Of a DNA stretch of 64,000 nucleotides, positions 46,856-56,136 are shown one piece after another (the stretch's first letter is position 1; each line of letters opens with the position of its first letter). The notes under the pieces were generated by a model, which saw nothing but the letters and a program-made list of their open reading frames with translations, was not told where the DNA came from and did not search any database. Source of the DNA: an uncultured Bacteroidales bacterium (GTDB taxonomy: Bacteria; Bacteroidota; Bacteroidia; Bacteroidales; UBA932); NCBI GenBank assembly GCA_905235085.1, contig CAJOKD010000016.1:1-64000 (forward strand), read 5' to 3'. A program made the position numbers and the translations under genes.

Positions 46856-49800
46856 ATGAAGAAGTTTACATTCGCAATCCTTGCAATCGCATTCATCGCT
46901 GCATTCAACTCCTGCAATGGAGCAGAAGAAATCCAGACCCCTGACGATGACGACTGGGAGTACTTCGTAAAGCAATACGATCAGAATACTCCTCACACCC
47001 CGGGCACATTCGTAATGTTCGGAGCCAACACCTATTACAAGAACGGTGAGGTAGAGACCAGGACACAGTATTCTGGAGAGGAGATCACGATCGGCACCAA
47101 CAAATACGAACGCATCGACTGGATCGATGGTGACAAGCTGCAGATCTACTGTAACCAGTCATCATCCGGTGTCAACAATGCAGTCTATGCAATTGATGAA
47201 TCGACTATCACCGTAAATGCAAATGACGAGCGTCAGAGTGTTGCTGCCGTCACCCTCGACAGCGAACAGGGACTGAAGTGGGGTGAGGTTGACCCTCATA
47301 TATTCCACGGAGTATATCCGGAAGTCGGAGCGATCGAAAACAGATACCCTGAGGTCTATGAGAACTCTGCTGAGGCTTTCAAGTTCATCTCCAAGGTCCC
47401 AAGCCAGCAGCCATATCCAGTTGATATGACTCTTGCAGGAATGGTTGCCAAGACCACAGCAACACTCGAACAGAGAGGAAATGTTTCAATGGTTTACTAT
47501 CCAACGGTTACAACTCTCCAGTTCGACTTGATTAACTTTTCCAACAGCGATATCAAGATAAACGAGATATTCATTGAGGCTCCTGAAGCTGAAAATGAAG
47601 ATCTGGCCGGAACATACGAGATTATGGTTTCCGCAGACAAGCAAACGATTTCCGGGACCCAGGACTTCTCTATCTTGTGCGATCCTACAGACCAGATCAG
47701 CGTGGTCGGAATCAACCAGGAACTGGCTAAGGGTTCCACTGATGTCGTCAGGGTCGTAATGTTCGCCCTTCCGGTTGAGTTCACCCACGCCAAGCTTGGC
47801 ATAAAGATGACCATCAACGGTCAGGAAGTGACCCGTAAGATCGCTCTTAACTACAAGGAAACAGTTACCGTCGAAGGTGAAACTACGGTCGTCAAGAAAG
47901 ACATCGTTTTCCAGCCTACACACAAGTACAATTTTACCATCAAGATTCCTGATTCAACCGTATTTGAGGTAGATCCAAAGAATTTCAACTACGATGTACC
48001 TGGTGGAGCTGCACCGTTGAATGTCACCAGCTACACTTACAACGCAGCTGGCGAGAAGACCCCGGTTGCCTGGACCGCAACAAGGTACTCTCTCGACGGT
48101 GGTGAGACTTGGCTTGAATTCGGACCGGCTGTCCTCACTCCTGACGCAATAGGGGTCTTGCCTACGATGCTTGAAGGATGGGATGTATTCAGTTTCACTG
48201 ATATTGAAGGACACCCAACCCAATTCGTCACCCCTGTCAACGGTACAGTTTCCTACAACAAGCCTCCTTACAGGAAGTTGAAAGAAGCGGAACCGGCCGT
48301 CGACGTCGACCTCTCCATGAGGGACGTCAACGGAAACCCTACCAGCGCAATGAACACGGCCAACTGCTACCTGGTCCACGCCAGAGGAACCTACAAGTTC
48401 CCTGTTGTCTATGGTAATGGAATAAAGAACGGAGCGATCAACACCATCGCATTCAATCCTACTATGGACCGTTCAGCTGAGGAGATTCAAGACAGTATTA
48501 CTTATTCCCCTTATAAGAAGACAGATGAGTACGGTCATTGGATTACTCTGCCTAATGAACCATATTATTCTCTGACTGATGAAGAGAGCAGGGAAAAGTA
48601 TTTTGGCAACACATTGACCACCGAAGAAAAGAAGCAACTGTTCAATGTTGGTTGGGGCAAGGGTTGGACAATGGAAAACAACCCGGCGAAGAACCACTTC
48701 CTTTCTCCATTCCTCAACCACACAGGACAAGGCATCACCGATCCGTGGCTGAAGAACAACACTGGAGTCTCTCCTACTACTGCCACCCTGCTCTGGCAGG
48801 ATTCCAAAGGATTGATAAAGGACGTCACCCTTGACGGAGATTACGTCAAGTTTGAAGTGACTTCCGTGATGTCCGACCTCGTGGAAGGCAATGCACTGAT
48901 AGCAGTCACTGATGATACGGACATCCTCTGGAGCTGGCATATCTGGATCACTGAAGTGACTGAAGACCAGAATATCAACTCCACGGATAGTCCTTATGGC
49001 AATGTCTATGCGGGTCAGACAATGGCTTCTACCCTCATTGGAAAGAAAGTAGTCGAAAATTCCATTCCAAATGTTACAGACGCCAAGATTGCCGCCTTCC
49101 TCGGTCTCTGCGACCTCAGCGTCAGTCCAAAAGAGATAAAGATCGAGTTTGTTCAGGAAGGAACTGAAGCGACAGAGATCATTACCTTGAAGCAGAAGGG
49201 GTTGTTTGATATGAATGCTCCTTTCTACCAATTCGGAAGGAAAGACCCTCTAAGATTCCAAAAGGGAATTAATGGTGATGACAGAACCGTTTTCAAGGAT
49301 TTGTATACCATATCCAATGAACAGCTTACAAGTTCTTCGTTCCCTGCCTTTAGCACATCTACGCTTGAAGATGCTGTATTTAAAGGGATCAAAACACCAT
49401 TGAGTCAATGTAAAAACAATGGATTTGATGCAAAGTATTTCAACCTTTGGGCTGCAAGACTTACCCGTCCCGGAAGGTATGATGCAGTAAGGGCTGACAA
49501 AACCAAGACCGTCTATGATCCTTGCCCTGCCGGATACCGTGTACCTTCACTGGCTGATGTTGCCGGATGGGCAGGAAACAACAACTCTGATGGATATAAT
49601 CCAAGATCAGGAGCTTCAAGGTATTATGCTGGCCGCATATGGCAAACATGGAGTGAATCCACACCATATGCCATAATGAGCATAGACGGTGAAAGCAAGA
49701 GAGTTTATATTCCATTTTTACAAGGTGCTGCTGTGAATAAAAATTGGAATGACGCAAGATTATTAGGCGGCTGGAGACTTACTGAGACTGCCTCGTGGGT

Positions 49801-50119
49801 TTCCACACCAGTGAACTTCTCTTGTGTCACATCCAGCTTTAAAGATAATGAGATGAACATCTCGTACAATTTATATGACGGGGATCAAATTCGCAGAACA
49901 GAAATCTTCTATTGGTATTATGCACACAGCCAATATTACCAGCATGTCCAGACACGCTGGGACATAGCAGATCAATCAGTTCATCAGATACGTTTCGGAG
50001 GCAATGTATGGATGAATGAGCCTGGTGGTAACAGGAACAATGCTGTAAATGTATTCATGGTCAAGGAGAGGGATACCGACACTTGTTCAGATGAGTATCA
50101 TCAGGAAACTCAGAACTAA
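46856..50119 (+). CDS. large surface lipoprotein, DUF4906/FISUMP-like
   Basis: A 1087-residue lipoprotein: MKKFTFAILA signal, AAFNSC with C20, then an acidic stretch (ADDEDDDDW-type) typical of lipoprotein surface export in Bacteroidetes. GGAGG at 46843-46847, 8 nt before this ATG, decides the start; the frame is open further upstream to 46769 without support. Beta-rich domains fill the mature part. TANCYLVHARG near 499-509 is the hallmark seen in DUF4906-type fimbrillin-like proteins, and VYDPCPAGYRVPS near 885-897 is the FISUMP-type C-terminal signature. Codon use from about 49.2 kb is more A/T-rich than the rest. Likely a cell-surface adhesin or fimbria-associated protein; ligand unknown. 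Confidence 0.82.
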   Translation: MKKFTFAILAIAFIAAFNSCNGAEEIQTPDDDDWEYFVKQYDQNTPHTPGTFVMFGANTYYKNGEVETRTQYSGEEITIGTNKYERIDWIDGDKLQIYCNQSSSGVNNAVYAIDESTITVNANDERQSVAAVTLDSEQGLKWGEVDPHIFHGVYPEVGAIENRYPEVYENSAEAFKFISKVPSQQPYPVDMTLAGMVAKTTATLEQRGNVSMVYYPTVTTLQFDLINFSNSDIKINEIFIEAPEAENEDLAGTYEIMVSADKQTISGTQDFSILCDPTDQISVVGINQELAKGSTDVVRVVMFALPVEFTHAKLGIKMTINGQEVTRKIALNYKETVTVEGETTVVKKDIVFQPTHKYNFTIKIPDSTVFEVDPKNFNYDVPGGAAPLNVTSYTYNAAGEKTPVAWTATRYSLDGGETWLEFGPAVLTPDAIGVLPTMLEGWDVFSFTDIEGHPTQFVTPVNGTVSYNKPPYRKLKEAEPAVDVDLSMRDVNGNPTSAMNTANCYLVHARGTYKFPVVYGNGIKNGAINTIAFNPTMDRSAEEIQDSITYSPYKKTDEYGHWITLPNEPYYSLTDEESREKYFGNTLTTEEKKQLFNVGWGKGWTMENNPAKNHFLSPFLNHTGQGITDPWLKNNTGVSPTTATLLWQDSKGLIKDVTLDGDYVKFEVTSVMSDLVEGNALIAVTDDTDILWSWHIWITEVTEDQNINSTDSPYGNVYAGQTMASTLIGKKVVENSIPNVTDAKIAAFLGLCDLSVSPKEIKIEFVQEGTEATEIITLKQKGLFDMNAPFYQFGRKDPLRFQKGINGDDRTVFKDLYTISNEQLTSSSFPAFSTSTLEDAVFKGIKTPLSQCKNNGFDAKYFNLWAARLTRPGRYDAVRADKTKTVYDPCPAGYRVPSLADVAGWAGNNNSDGYNPRSGASRYYAGRIWQTWSESTPYAIMSIDGESKRVYIPFLQGAAVNKNWNDARLLGGWRLTETASWVSTPVNFSCVTSSFKDNEMNISYNLYDGDQIRRTEIFYWYYAHSQYYQHVQTRWDIADQSVHQIRFGGNVWMNEPGGNRNNAVNVFMVKERDTDTCSDEYHQETQN

Positions 50120-50146
50120 AATCCCATTCTGACTGAAATAACGCCG

Positions 50147-50185
50147 AAGCCGGGAAGTACAGTGGAGCTGACTTCCCGGCTTTTG
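50147..50185 (+). terminator. rho-independent terminator of the surface lipoprotein
   Basis: Perfect 12-bp stem AAGCCGGGAAGT (50147-50158) with its complement (50171-50182), 12-nt loop, short T tail. Confidence 0.85.
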
Positions 50186-50547
50186 TTATACTACGACTTC
50201 ATTTTTATCTTTAAATCCAATCAATAATAGCCCGATTGGTTCTCTATTCTGTATCATTTAGTGCCTTGACGGTAATCTCCTCGTCACATTCTTCCGGCTC
50301 ACTTACCGTTATGCCCGACCCGCTATTCTTCATGCCCGACTCAACCTTGCCCGACCTGTTCGGGCATCCCTAACCATCCCGTCATGCCCGACCTGTTCGG
50401 GCATCTGCGATTCCCGGTCGTGCCGGGAATGACGTAATAACTACCCGGCAATGACGATCAATCGTCATGATTCCAGCGGAAGAGTCATAAACAAAAAACA
50501 ACAAGCACAACGAGATATGCCTGTTGCCTAAATTAGCCGAAGAATCT
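50186..50547. other. non-coding spacer rich in palindromes
   Basis: No supported gene in this stretch. It holds a cluster of short palindromes at 50320-50468 (listed separately). A 29-codon minus-strand frame (50333-50244) begins within a repeat half-site and has no start signal; I do not call it a gene. Confidence 0.7.
50320..50468. repeat. cluster of REP-like palindromes
   Basis: TGCCCGAC half-sites recur near 50321, 50332, 50348 and 50385. Two are complete hairpins: 50348-50366 (7-bp stem) and 50384-50404 (ATGCCCGA/TCGGGCAT, loop CCTGT). A third hairpin at 50410-50430 has stem ATTCCCGG and is followed by GACG. A perfect 8-bp inverted repeat with a 2-nt loop is at 50451-50468. A related unit is at 62899-62919. 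Confidence 0.7.
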
Positions 50548-50988
50548 TTATTCTTTCGTGTCTTCCAATACCTTCGAGATAATCTCCTCCGGCACGCCCT
50601 GTTTTCTTAGAGCGTCGATGATCTTGACCCTTTCCTCCTCACGTCCTTCCTCACGTCCTTCCTCACGTCCTTCCTCACGTCCTTCCTCTCGACCTTTATC
50701 CATCGCGAAGTCGATCTGGTTCTGTATGTCCCTTTCAGTAGTCATGTCGTTATGGTATTTGATTCTGTCTTCTTCAGCAAAATTATGCAAATCCGCCGAA
50801 GAAAACAACAGGTCGAAGATTTCCTCATCGAATCCAGCCGGCTTTCCCTCCAGCTCCGGCAGGTGGTAGAGCGCATATCCAACCCGCTCTATCAGAGACG
50901 CTTCCGCGTCAGGACGGCACTTCTCCACCTCCAGGAAGATGTAGTGCAGGTCGTCTGTCATCAGTTCCCCGCTCTCATCCTCCGTCAC
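50548..50988 (-). pseudogene. remnant of an Rpn/PD-(D/E)XK family putative transposase
   Basis: This is the C-terminal half of an Rpn-family nuclease/putative transposase: MTDDLHYIFLEVEK, a helical middle, and a tail of five GREE repeats. The PD-(D/E)XK N-terminal catalytic domain is missing. The frame continues upstream as FRYSV to about 51010 and then loses similarity just before the rnz stop codon. The only start is GTG. The GREE repeats come from four perfect copies of a 12-bp unit at 50641-50688. It is probably an inactive fragment left after insertion or recombination. Confidence 0.72.
50641..50688. repeat. four perfect 12-bp tandem repeats
   Basis: ACGTCCTTCCTC is repeated four times without error, inside the Rpn remnant, encoding the GREE repeat on the minus strand. 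The unit is a multiple of three, so copy-number change would not shift the frame. Confidence 0.95.
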
Positions 50989-51047
50989 CGAATAACGGAA
51001 CAGGCACCGCCGCCGGAATATGCGGGCTCCGGCGGCCGGGAATGGCT

Positions 51048-51992
51048 CTACCCTTCGTTCTTCTCCAGCGGCACGTCGAATACGTCACCGTCGGAGGCTG
51101 CATAGGTTTCGGGGAAGATGGTGCGGCATTCGGCCTCATAGTCCTTGATATTCTGGTGCCGGGAGGAATAGTGCCCGATCACCAGCTTGCCGACACCCGC
51201 ATCAAGGGCACAGCTGGCGGCCTGAAGGGTGGTGGAATGATGCCGCTGGGCGGCTTTGTCCGCCATCTCCTCGATATAGGTAGCCTCGTGATAAAGCAAA
51301 TCTACGCCGCGAACCCAGGAGGCTTCCTCAGCGAAAGGAGCCGTATCGGAACAATAAGCGTAAGACCTAGGCGTGAACGGCTTATAGCCTAGTTCTTCCA
51401 AAGGAAGCGTAAGGAATCTGCCGTCCGGGAGTTCACGGACCACGTCCTCTCCCCTCTTGACCGCAGCTATTTCCGCCAGCGAGAGCCCATATTCGGAAAT
51501 CTTCCATTTCCGCACATTGTACTGAGGCTCTTTCTCCTTGAAGAGGAAACCGAATGTCTCTATCCCGTGATTGAGCGGGAAGGCGGATACCTCCAGAGAC
51601 TTGGTCTTGTAGACCACCTCCGGAGCCTTCATAGAAAGCGGGATATGCCTGATCTCGAAACCGATACCCTCTCCGTAATAAGAGAGGAAGAACTTCAGCA
51701 GGGGGCCGAAGGAAGCCGGGGCGTATATATTCAACCGCTGCGGCCTGGCGAACATCCCCATCGTAGAAAGGAGCCCGTAAATCCCGAATACGTGGTCCCC
51801 GTGGATGTGGGATATGAATATGGAATCAATCCTGAGAAGATGGACGTGACAGTCCTGGAGACGTGTCTGTACGCCTTCTCCGCAATCGATTAAAAATGAG
51901 CGCCCGTGTACGGTCAGTACCTGGGCGCTCTGGAATCTTCCGGTGGAGGGCTTTGCCGAAGCGGTGCCCAGGACCGTCAAAGTGAAATCCAT
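51048..51992 (-). CDS. rnz: ribonuclease Z
   Basis: A 314-residue metallo-beta-lactamase-fold endonuclease that trims tRNA 3' ends. H62-x-H64-x-D66-H67 (SHIHGDHVFG) binds the zinc pair; HEATYIEEM near 229-237 and GHYSSRH near 267-273 supply further ligands. Because the tRNA gene in this window lacks encoded CCA, RNase Z processing is the expected route. It lies 6 bp after rpsA. Confidence 0.95.
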   Translation of the reverse strand: MDFTLTVLGTASAKPSTGRFQSAQVLTVHGRSFLIDCGEGVQTRLQDCHVHLLRIDSIFISHIHGDHVFGIYGLLSTMGMFARPQRLNIYAPASFGPLLKFFLSYYGEGIGFEIRHIPLSMKAPEVVYKTKSLEVSAFPLNHGIETFGFLFKEKEPQYNVRKWKISEYGLSLAEIAAVKRGEDVVRELPDGRFLTLPLEELGYKPFTPRSYAYCSDTAPFAEEASWVRGVDLLYHEATYIEEMADKAAQRHHSTTLQAASCALDAGVGKLVIGHYSSRHQNIKDYEAECRTIFPETYAASDGDVFDVPLEKNEG

Positions 51993-51998
51993 AAAGAA

Positions 51999-53777
51999 TT
52001 ATTCACCTTTTTCGAGTTTCTCCTTGAGAGCAGCAAGGGCATCGATGTCGCCAAGGGTGGTCTTCTCCAGGTTGGAGCTGATCTTCTTGACAGCCCTCTT
52101 GGTAGCGCCTGCCTCTGCAGCTGCCTTCTCCATCTTGGCCTCAGAATAGGTCCTGAGGTGGGAAAGAAGGATCCTGCGGGTGCTCCTGCGAAGCTCGACA
52201 ACCTTGAACGGAAGGGTCTCGCCAGCGATAGCCTGCTTACCGTCTTCCTTGATGAGGTCGCGGGAGAATGCGAAGCCTTCGTCTTCCCCGTCAAGCTTGA
52301 TATTGGCGCCCTTGTCGGTAAGGGAAGCGATTGTACCCTCTACGGTAGAACCGACAGGATACTTCTCTTCGATAGCATCCCAAGGGTTAGGAGTAAGCTG
52401 CTTGTGACCGAGGCTGAGCTTGTGATTGGCCTCGTCGAAGTCAAGGATCATCACGTCGATCTCCTCACCAGGGGTGACGAGCTCTGAAGGATGCTTGATC
52501 TTGTTCCAGGAGAGGTCGCTGATGTGGATCAGACCCTCGACACCATCCTCAGGCTCTGCGAACACACCGAAATTGGTGATGTTGCGGATGACTGCCTTGT
52601 GGACGGATCCCACTGGATACTTGTCGCGGATGCTCTCCCAAGGGTTAGGAGTGAGCTGCTTCAGACCGAGGGACATCTTCCTGTTCTCACGGTCGATGGA
52701 AAGGACCTGAGCCTCGACTTCGTCGCCGACATTCAGGAATTCCTGAGCGCTGTGGAGCCTTGGAGACCAAGACATTTCGGATACGTGGATAAGTCCTTCG
52801 ACACCCGGCTCGATCTCTACGAATGCACCGTAGTCAGCGATGAGGACTACCTTACCCTTAACGGTGTCACCGACCTTGATGTTCTGGTCGAGGTTGTCCC
52901 AAGGATGAGGAGTGAGCTGCTTGTAACCGAGGGCGATCCTCTTCTGCTGAGGGTCGAACTCCTTGACGACGACCTTAATCTTCTGGTCAAGGGAAACGAC
53001 TTCCTCAGGGTTGTCGATCCTGCCCCAGGAAAGATCGGTGATGTGGATAAGACCGTCAACACCGCCGAGGTCGACGAATACGCCGTAGTTGGTGATGTTC
53101 TTGACGGTTCCTTCAAGGATCTGTCCCTTCTCGAGCTTGCTGATGAGCTCAGCCCTGCGCTGCTCCTGCTCTGCCTCGAGGAGTGCCTTGTGGGATACGA
53201 CGACGTTGCGGAACTCCTGGTTGATCTTGACGATCTTGAAGTCCATTGTCTGGTTGACATAAGCATCGTAGTCGCGGATAGGCTTGATGTCGATCTGGGA
53301 ACCAGGAAGGAATGCCTCGATTCCGAATACGTCGACGATCATACCGCCCTTGGTGCGGGTCTTGATGAAGCCCTTGACGATCTCGTCGTTGTTGCAAGCC
53401 TCATTGACACGGTCCCAGGACTTGAGAGCGCGAGCCTTCTTGTGGGAAAGGATCAGCTGACCCTTCCTGTCCTCTGCGGACTCTACATAGACCTCAACTT
53501 TGTCACCAACCTTGAGGTCAGGGTTATAACGGAACTCAGGAGCCATAATGACACCCTCGCTCTTGTAACCTATATTGACGATAACTTCTCTCTTGTTGAT
53601 GCCGGTGACTGTTCCTTCCACTACCTCGTTCTCGACGATCTTGGAAAGGGTCTGGTCATAAGCCTCTTCAATTTCTTTCTTGTCTGCTTTTCCGTAGATT
53701 TCGGAGCTTCCCTCGAAGGCTTCCCAATCGAAGTCCTGAGGAGCGACTGAAGCGTTGAGAAATTTTTCTTCTGCCAT
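51999..53777 (-). CDS. rpsA: 30S ribosomal protein S1
   Basis: A 592-residue S1 with six OB-fold S1 repeats, starting near 56 (VVEGTVTGINKREVIVNIG), 140, 220 (LEGTVKNITNYGVFVDLGG), 305, 393 and 480. The C-terminus is Lys/Ala-rich. S1 unwinds mRNA on the small subunit, which matters in Bacteroidetes because they rarely use Shine-Dalgarno pairing. Own promoter at 53894-53865 and an 80-nt leader. Followed closely by rnz. Confidence 0.97.
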   Translation of the reverse strand: MAEEKFLNASVAPQDFDWEAFEGSSEIYGKADKKEIEEAYDQTLSKIVENEVVEGTVTGINKREVIVNIGYKSEGVIMAPEFRYNPDLKVGDKVEVYVESAEDRKGQLILSHKKARALKSWDRVNEACNNDEIVKGFIKTRTKGGMIVDVFGIEAFLPGSQIDIKPIRDYDAYVNQTMDFKIVKINQEFRNVVVSHKALLEAEQEQRRAELISKLEKGQILEGTVKNITNYGVFVDLGGVDGLIHITDLSWGRIDNPEEVVSLDQKIKVVVKEFDPQQKRIALGYKQLTPHPWDNLDQNIKVGDTVKGKVVLIADYGAFVEIEPGVEGLIHVSEMSWSPRLHSAQEFLNVGDEVEAQVLSIDRENRKMSLGLKQLTPNPWESIRDKYPVGSVHKAVIRNITNFGVFAEPEDGVEGLIHISDLSWNKIKHPSELVTPGEEIDVMILDFDEANHKLSLGHKQLTPNPWDAIEEKYPVGSTVEGTIASLTDKGANIKLDGEDEGFAFSRDLIKEDGKQAIAGETLPFKVVELRRSTRRILLSHLRTYSEAKMEKAAAEAGATKRAVKKISSNLEKTTLGDIDALAALKEKLEKGE

Positions 53778-53864
53778 AGTAACAAATAAGATAACTAGTT
53801 GTTTAACAATATTTTCTGTACCCTACCGGACACGCCTTGGTGGCGTAGCCAGTCAAAAGGCTCG

Positions 53865-53894
53865 CAAAATTAGACAAAAATATCTGATTTACAA
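53865..53894 (-). promoter_or_regulatory. rpsA promoter and leader
   Basis: On the minus strand TTG (53894-53892), 19 nt, TAATTTTG (53872-53865). A second TATTTTTG-like box overlaps near 53882-53875. The leader of about 80 nt has a small ACGCC/GGCGT hairpin; whether it takes part in S1 autoregulation cannot be told. Confidence 0.55.
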
Positions 53895-53912
53895 TGAGTA
53901 AATAAGAAAAAA

Positions 53913-54860
53913 TCAGAGCATCTTCTTCTTACGGAAGATATAAAGAACGAAAGCGACGGTAAGAAGCATAAAACCGAGCAGGACAAGCCAGGCCCACCAC
54001 TTCTCCATCATTGGCAGCGGCACGTTCATTCCGTAGAAACTGGCCACCAGGGTAGGAGGCATCAGAAGCACCGAAACCAGGGTGAATATCTTCATTATGT
54101 TGTTCTGCTCCAGGTTGATAAGACCGACGACGGTCTCCTGGAGATACTCCAGCCTCTCGAAACTGAAATCAGCGTGGTTGATAAGGGAAGTGATATCCTG
54201 GAGAATGACGCTGAAGCGTCCCTGAAGCTCACGAGGATACTTGTCACTCTTGAGCATATTGGAAATGAGGCGCTGCTTATCAACGATGTTCTCGCGGACG
54301 AGCATGGTGTTCTCCTGTAGCTGGTTTATGTCCAGGAGGAAATCCTCGTTGATATCTTCCTGCTGGTTGATACGCTTGCTGTACTGGGCAATCTCTTTGG
54401 ACATCAACTCGATCATGTCCGCATCCAAGTCGACTCGCTGGTCCATGATGCTGGCGAACACTGTGTAACCGCTTGCATAAAGCTGAGGCATGGCGATGAT
54501 CTTCCTCTGGAGTTCGGTAAAGGAGCGGAGAGGAACGTCACGCAGGGTGGTGAGAATATTCCCGACAAAGGTGAAGGAAACAGCCTCCATCGTATAGTCC
54601 TCAGGTCCCGGCATCAGGAAGTTGGTATTGGCGAAGATCGCTTTCTCACTCTCCGAGAAGCGGGAAGAACTCTCGATCTCCTCGGCCTGTGCACGGCTCT
54701 GTATCTCGACCCCAAGGAATTCATCCACTGTATGCTTCTCTTCACTGGAGGGAGAGAGCATATCAATCCAGAGGACCTCGTTCCTCTCCATATTGGAAAG
54801 CTCCGATTCTGACTGGGATACCAACAGCTTGCCGTTCTGTCTGTAGAAAATAGCGATCAT
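53913..54860 (-). CDS. corA: CorA-type magnesium transporter
   Basis: A 315-residue CorA-family channel for Mg2+ (Co2+, Ni2+). A long cytoplasmic alpha/beta funnel and stalk helix lead to two C-terminal TM helices (about 255-275 and 288-308). The signature YGMN is at the end of TM1 (ASFYGMNVPLP). A very basic tail (FRKKKML) follows TM2. ATG at 54860 is chosen; 12 upstream codons to 54896 lack support. Promoter box TACTTTTG at 54881-54874. Confidence 0.92.
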   Translation of the reverse strand: MIAIFYRQNGKLLVSQSESELSNMERNEVLWIDMLSPSSEEKHTVDEFLGVEIQSRAQAEEIESSSRFSESEKAIFANTNFLMPGPEDYTMEAVSFTFVGNILTTLRDVPLRSFTELQRKIIAMPQLYASGYTVFASIMDQRVDLDADMIELMSKEIAQYSKRINQQEDINEDFLLDINQLQENTMLVRENIVDKQRLISNMLKSDKYPRELQGRFSVILQDITSLINHADFSFERLEYLQETVVGLINLEQNNIMKIFTLVSVLLMPPTLVASFYGMNVPLPMMEKWWAWLVLLGFMLLTVAFVLYIFRKKKML

Positions 54861-54873
54861 AATACTCCGTCTG

Positions 54874-54881
54874 CAAAAGTA
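54874..54881 (-). promoter_or_regulatory. corA promoter box
   Basis: TACTTTTG on the minus strand, 13 nt before the corA ATG. Confidence 0.45.
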
Positions 54882-54923
54882 GGAATATTTTCGCAAAAGA
54901 TGCTCAGATAGAGGGAAAAATCG

Positions 54924-55481
54924 CTAAATAAGGCCGGTAAGCACACCGATGCCTATGGCGACCAGTACGATTCCTCCCACGATTTCAGCAGGCTTGCCGA
55001 AGCGGTCCCCAATCTTCGCTCCCCCGAACACCCCGACCGTCACGACCAGGAACGTCACGATGAACAGCGCGACAACATCAGCCGCCATTGTCTTCAAGGA
55101 TGTCCCGCAAAATGAAAGGCTGATTCCCACGGCGAAAGCGTCTATGCTCGTCGCGACAGCTCCGATGACGATATTCTTGAATCCGTTCAGATTGTGGTTC
55201 TGCTCTTCCCCTCTCAGGGCCTCGATGATCATCGAGCCTCCCACATAGAGCAGGAGCAGGAATCCGATGATGTCCGCAATCCTGTGAAGATAGCCCGCGA
55301 ACAGGTCGCCGAAAAGCCAGCCCGACAGCATCAGGATGATGTGGATAGTACTGAATATCAAGGCTATGGGAAAGACCTCCCTCCAAGTCACCCTCCTCAG
55401 GGTGAGACTTGAGCAGGTGGTGACTGCAAAACAGTCGGCACAAAGGGAAAGTGCAAGTAATATCGCTTCAAGGATCCACAT
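54924..55481 (-). CDS. mntP: manganese efflux pump MntP
   Basis: A 185-residue DUF204/MntP membrane protein with six hydrophobic helices in two repeated halves. SLCADCFAVTTCSS near 13-26 and ATSIDAFAVGISLSF near 111-125 are the paired acidic-helix motifs that mark the Mn2+ path. Length is typical (about 185-190). It follows recR by 6 bp. No Mn riboswitch would be expected inside this operon and none was seen. Confidence 0.9.
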   Translation of the reverse strand: MWILEAILLALSLCADCFAVTTCSSLTLRRVTWREVFPIALIFSTIHIILMLSGWLFGDLFAGYLHRIADIIGFLLLLYVGGSMIIEALRGEEQNHNLNGFKNIVIGAVATSIDAFAVGISLSFCGTSLKTMAADVVALFIVTFLVVTVGVFGGAKIGDRFGKPAEIVGGIVLVAIGIGVLTGLI

Positions 55482-55487
55482 ATCCCA

Positions 55488-56129
55488 TCATGGTTTGAAC
55501 TGCTGCCTGTTCACGATGGAACGGCCCAGGGTAAGTTCATCGGCATATTCCAGGTCATCGCCGAAACCAAGTCCGCGAGCAAGGGAAGAAACCCTGATCC
55601 CGAAACCGGAAATAAGGCGGTAGATATAGAATGAAGTCGTCTCCCCTTCCACGTCGCCGCTCAGCGCCAGTATGATTTCGATGTCCTCCGGGGCAGTCTC
55701 TCCAGACGTAACCATGGACTTTACCCGCTCCACGAGGGCTGCCACCGTGATGTCGGAAGGACCGACTCCGGCTATCGGGGATATGATCCCTCCCAGGACA
55801 TGGTACAACCCGTGATACTGCCCCGTATTCTCGATGCTCATCACATCCCTGACATTCTCGACTACGCAGATGGTCCTGCGGTCCCTGGTCCTGTCGGAAC
55901 AGATCGGGCAAATATCATCGTCCGAAATCATACGGCACTCCTTGCAATACTTGGCCTCATCCCTGAGGCGGACTATGGAATCGGCGAAATGATGGACATT
56001 CTCCACCGGCTGCCTGAGCAGGTGCAGGGCAAGCCTGAGGGCGCTCCGCTTCCCGACTCCCGGGAGCGAGCCTATCGCCTGAACGGCGTTCTCAAGAAGT
56101 TTGGAAGGATATTTCTCAGGAATATTCAT
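55488..56129 (-). CDS. recR: recombination protein RecR
   Basis: A 213-residue RecFOR-pathway clamp. Helix-hairpin-helix SLPGVGKRSA near 21-30, a C4 zinc finger (CKEC ... CPIC) near 63-80, and a Toprim domain with ENVRDVMSIE near 92-101. ATG at 56129 is used; the longer frame begins with TTG at 56144. It sits between the BadF-type kinase (7-bp gap) and mntP (6-bp gap). Confidence 0.96.
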   Translation of the reverse strand: MNIPEKYPSKLLENAVQAIGSLPGVGKRSALRLALHLLRQPVENVHHFADSIVRLRDEAKYCKECRMISDDDICPICSDRTRDRRTICVVENVRDVMSIENTGQYHGLYHVLGGIISPIAGVGPSDITVAALVERVKSMVTSGETAPEDIEIILALSGDVEGETTSFYIYRLISGFGIRVSSLARGLGFGDDLEYADELTLGRSIVNRQQFKP

Positions 56130-56136
56130 AGGTCGT

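Noticed and set aside
50244..50333. 29-codon minus-strand ORF
   Set aside because: It begins inside a repeated palindrome half-site, has no promoter box or start signal, and matches no known peptide pattern.
50641..50688. Phase-variable repeat
   Set aside because: The 12-bp unit is a multiple of three, so copy-number change would lengthen the tail and not switch the frame, and the gene is already truncated.
52491..53750. 419-codon open frame on the plus strand opposite rpsA
   Set aside because: It is antisense to a clear ribosomal protein S1 gene. The strongly biased codon use of rpsA keeps the opposite frame free of stops; the translation has no domain-like pattern.
53778..53860. Structured autoregulatory leader of rpsA
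   Set aside because: Only a 5-bp hairpin is visible; not enough to claim a regulatory RNA without conservation data.
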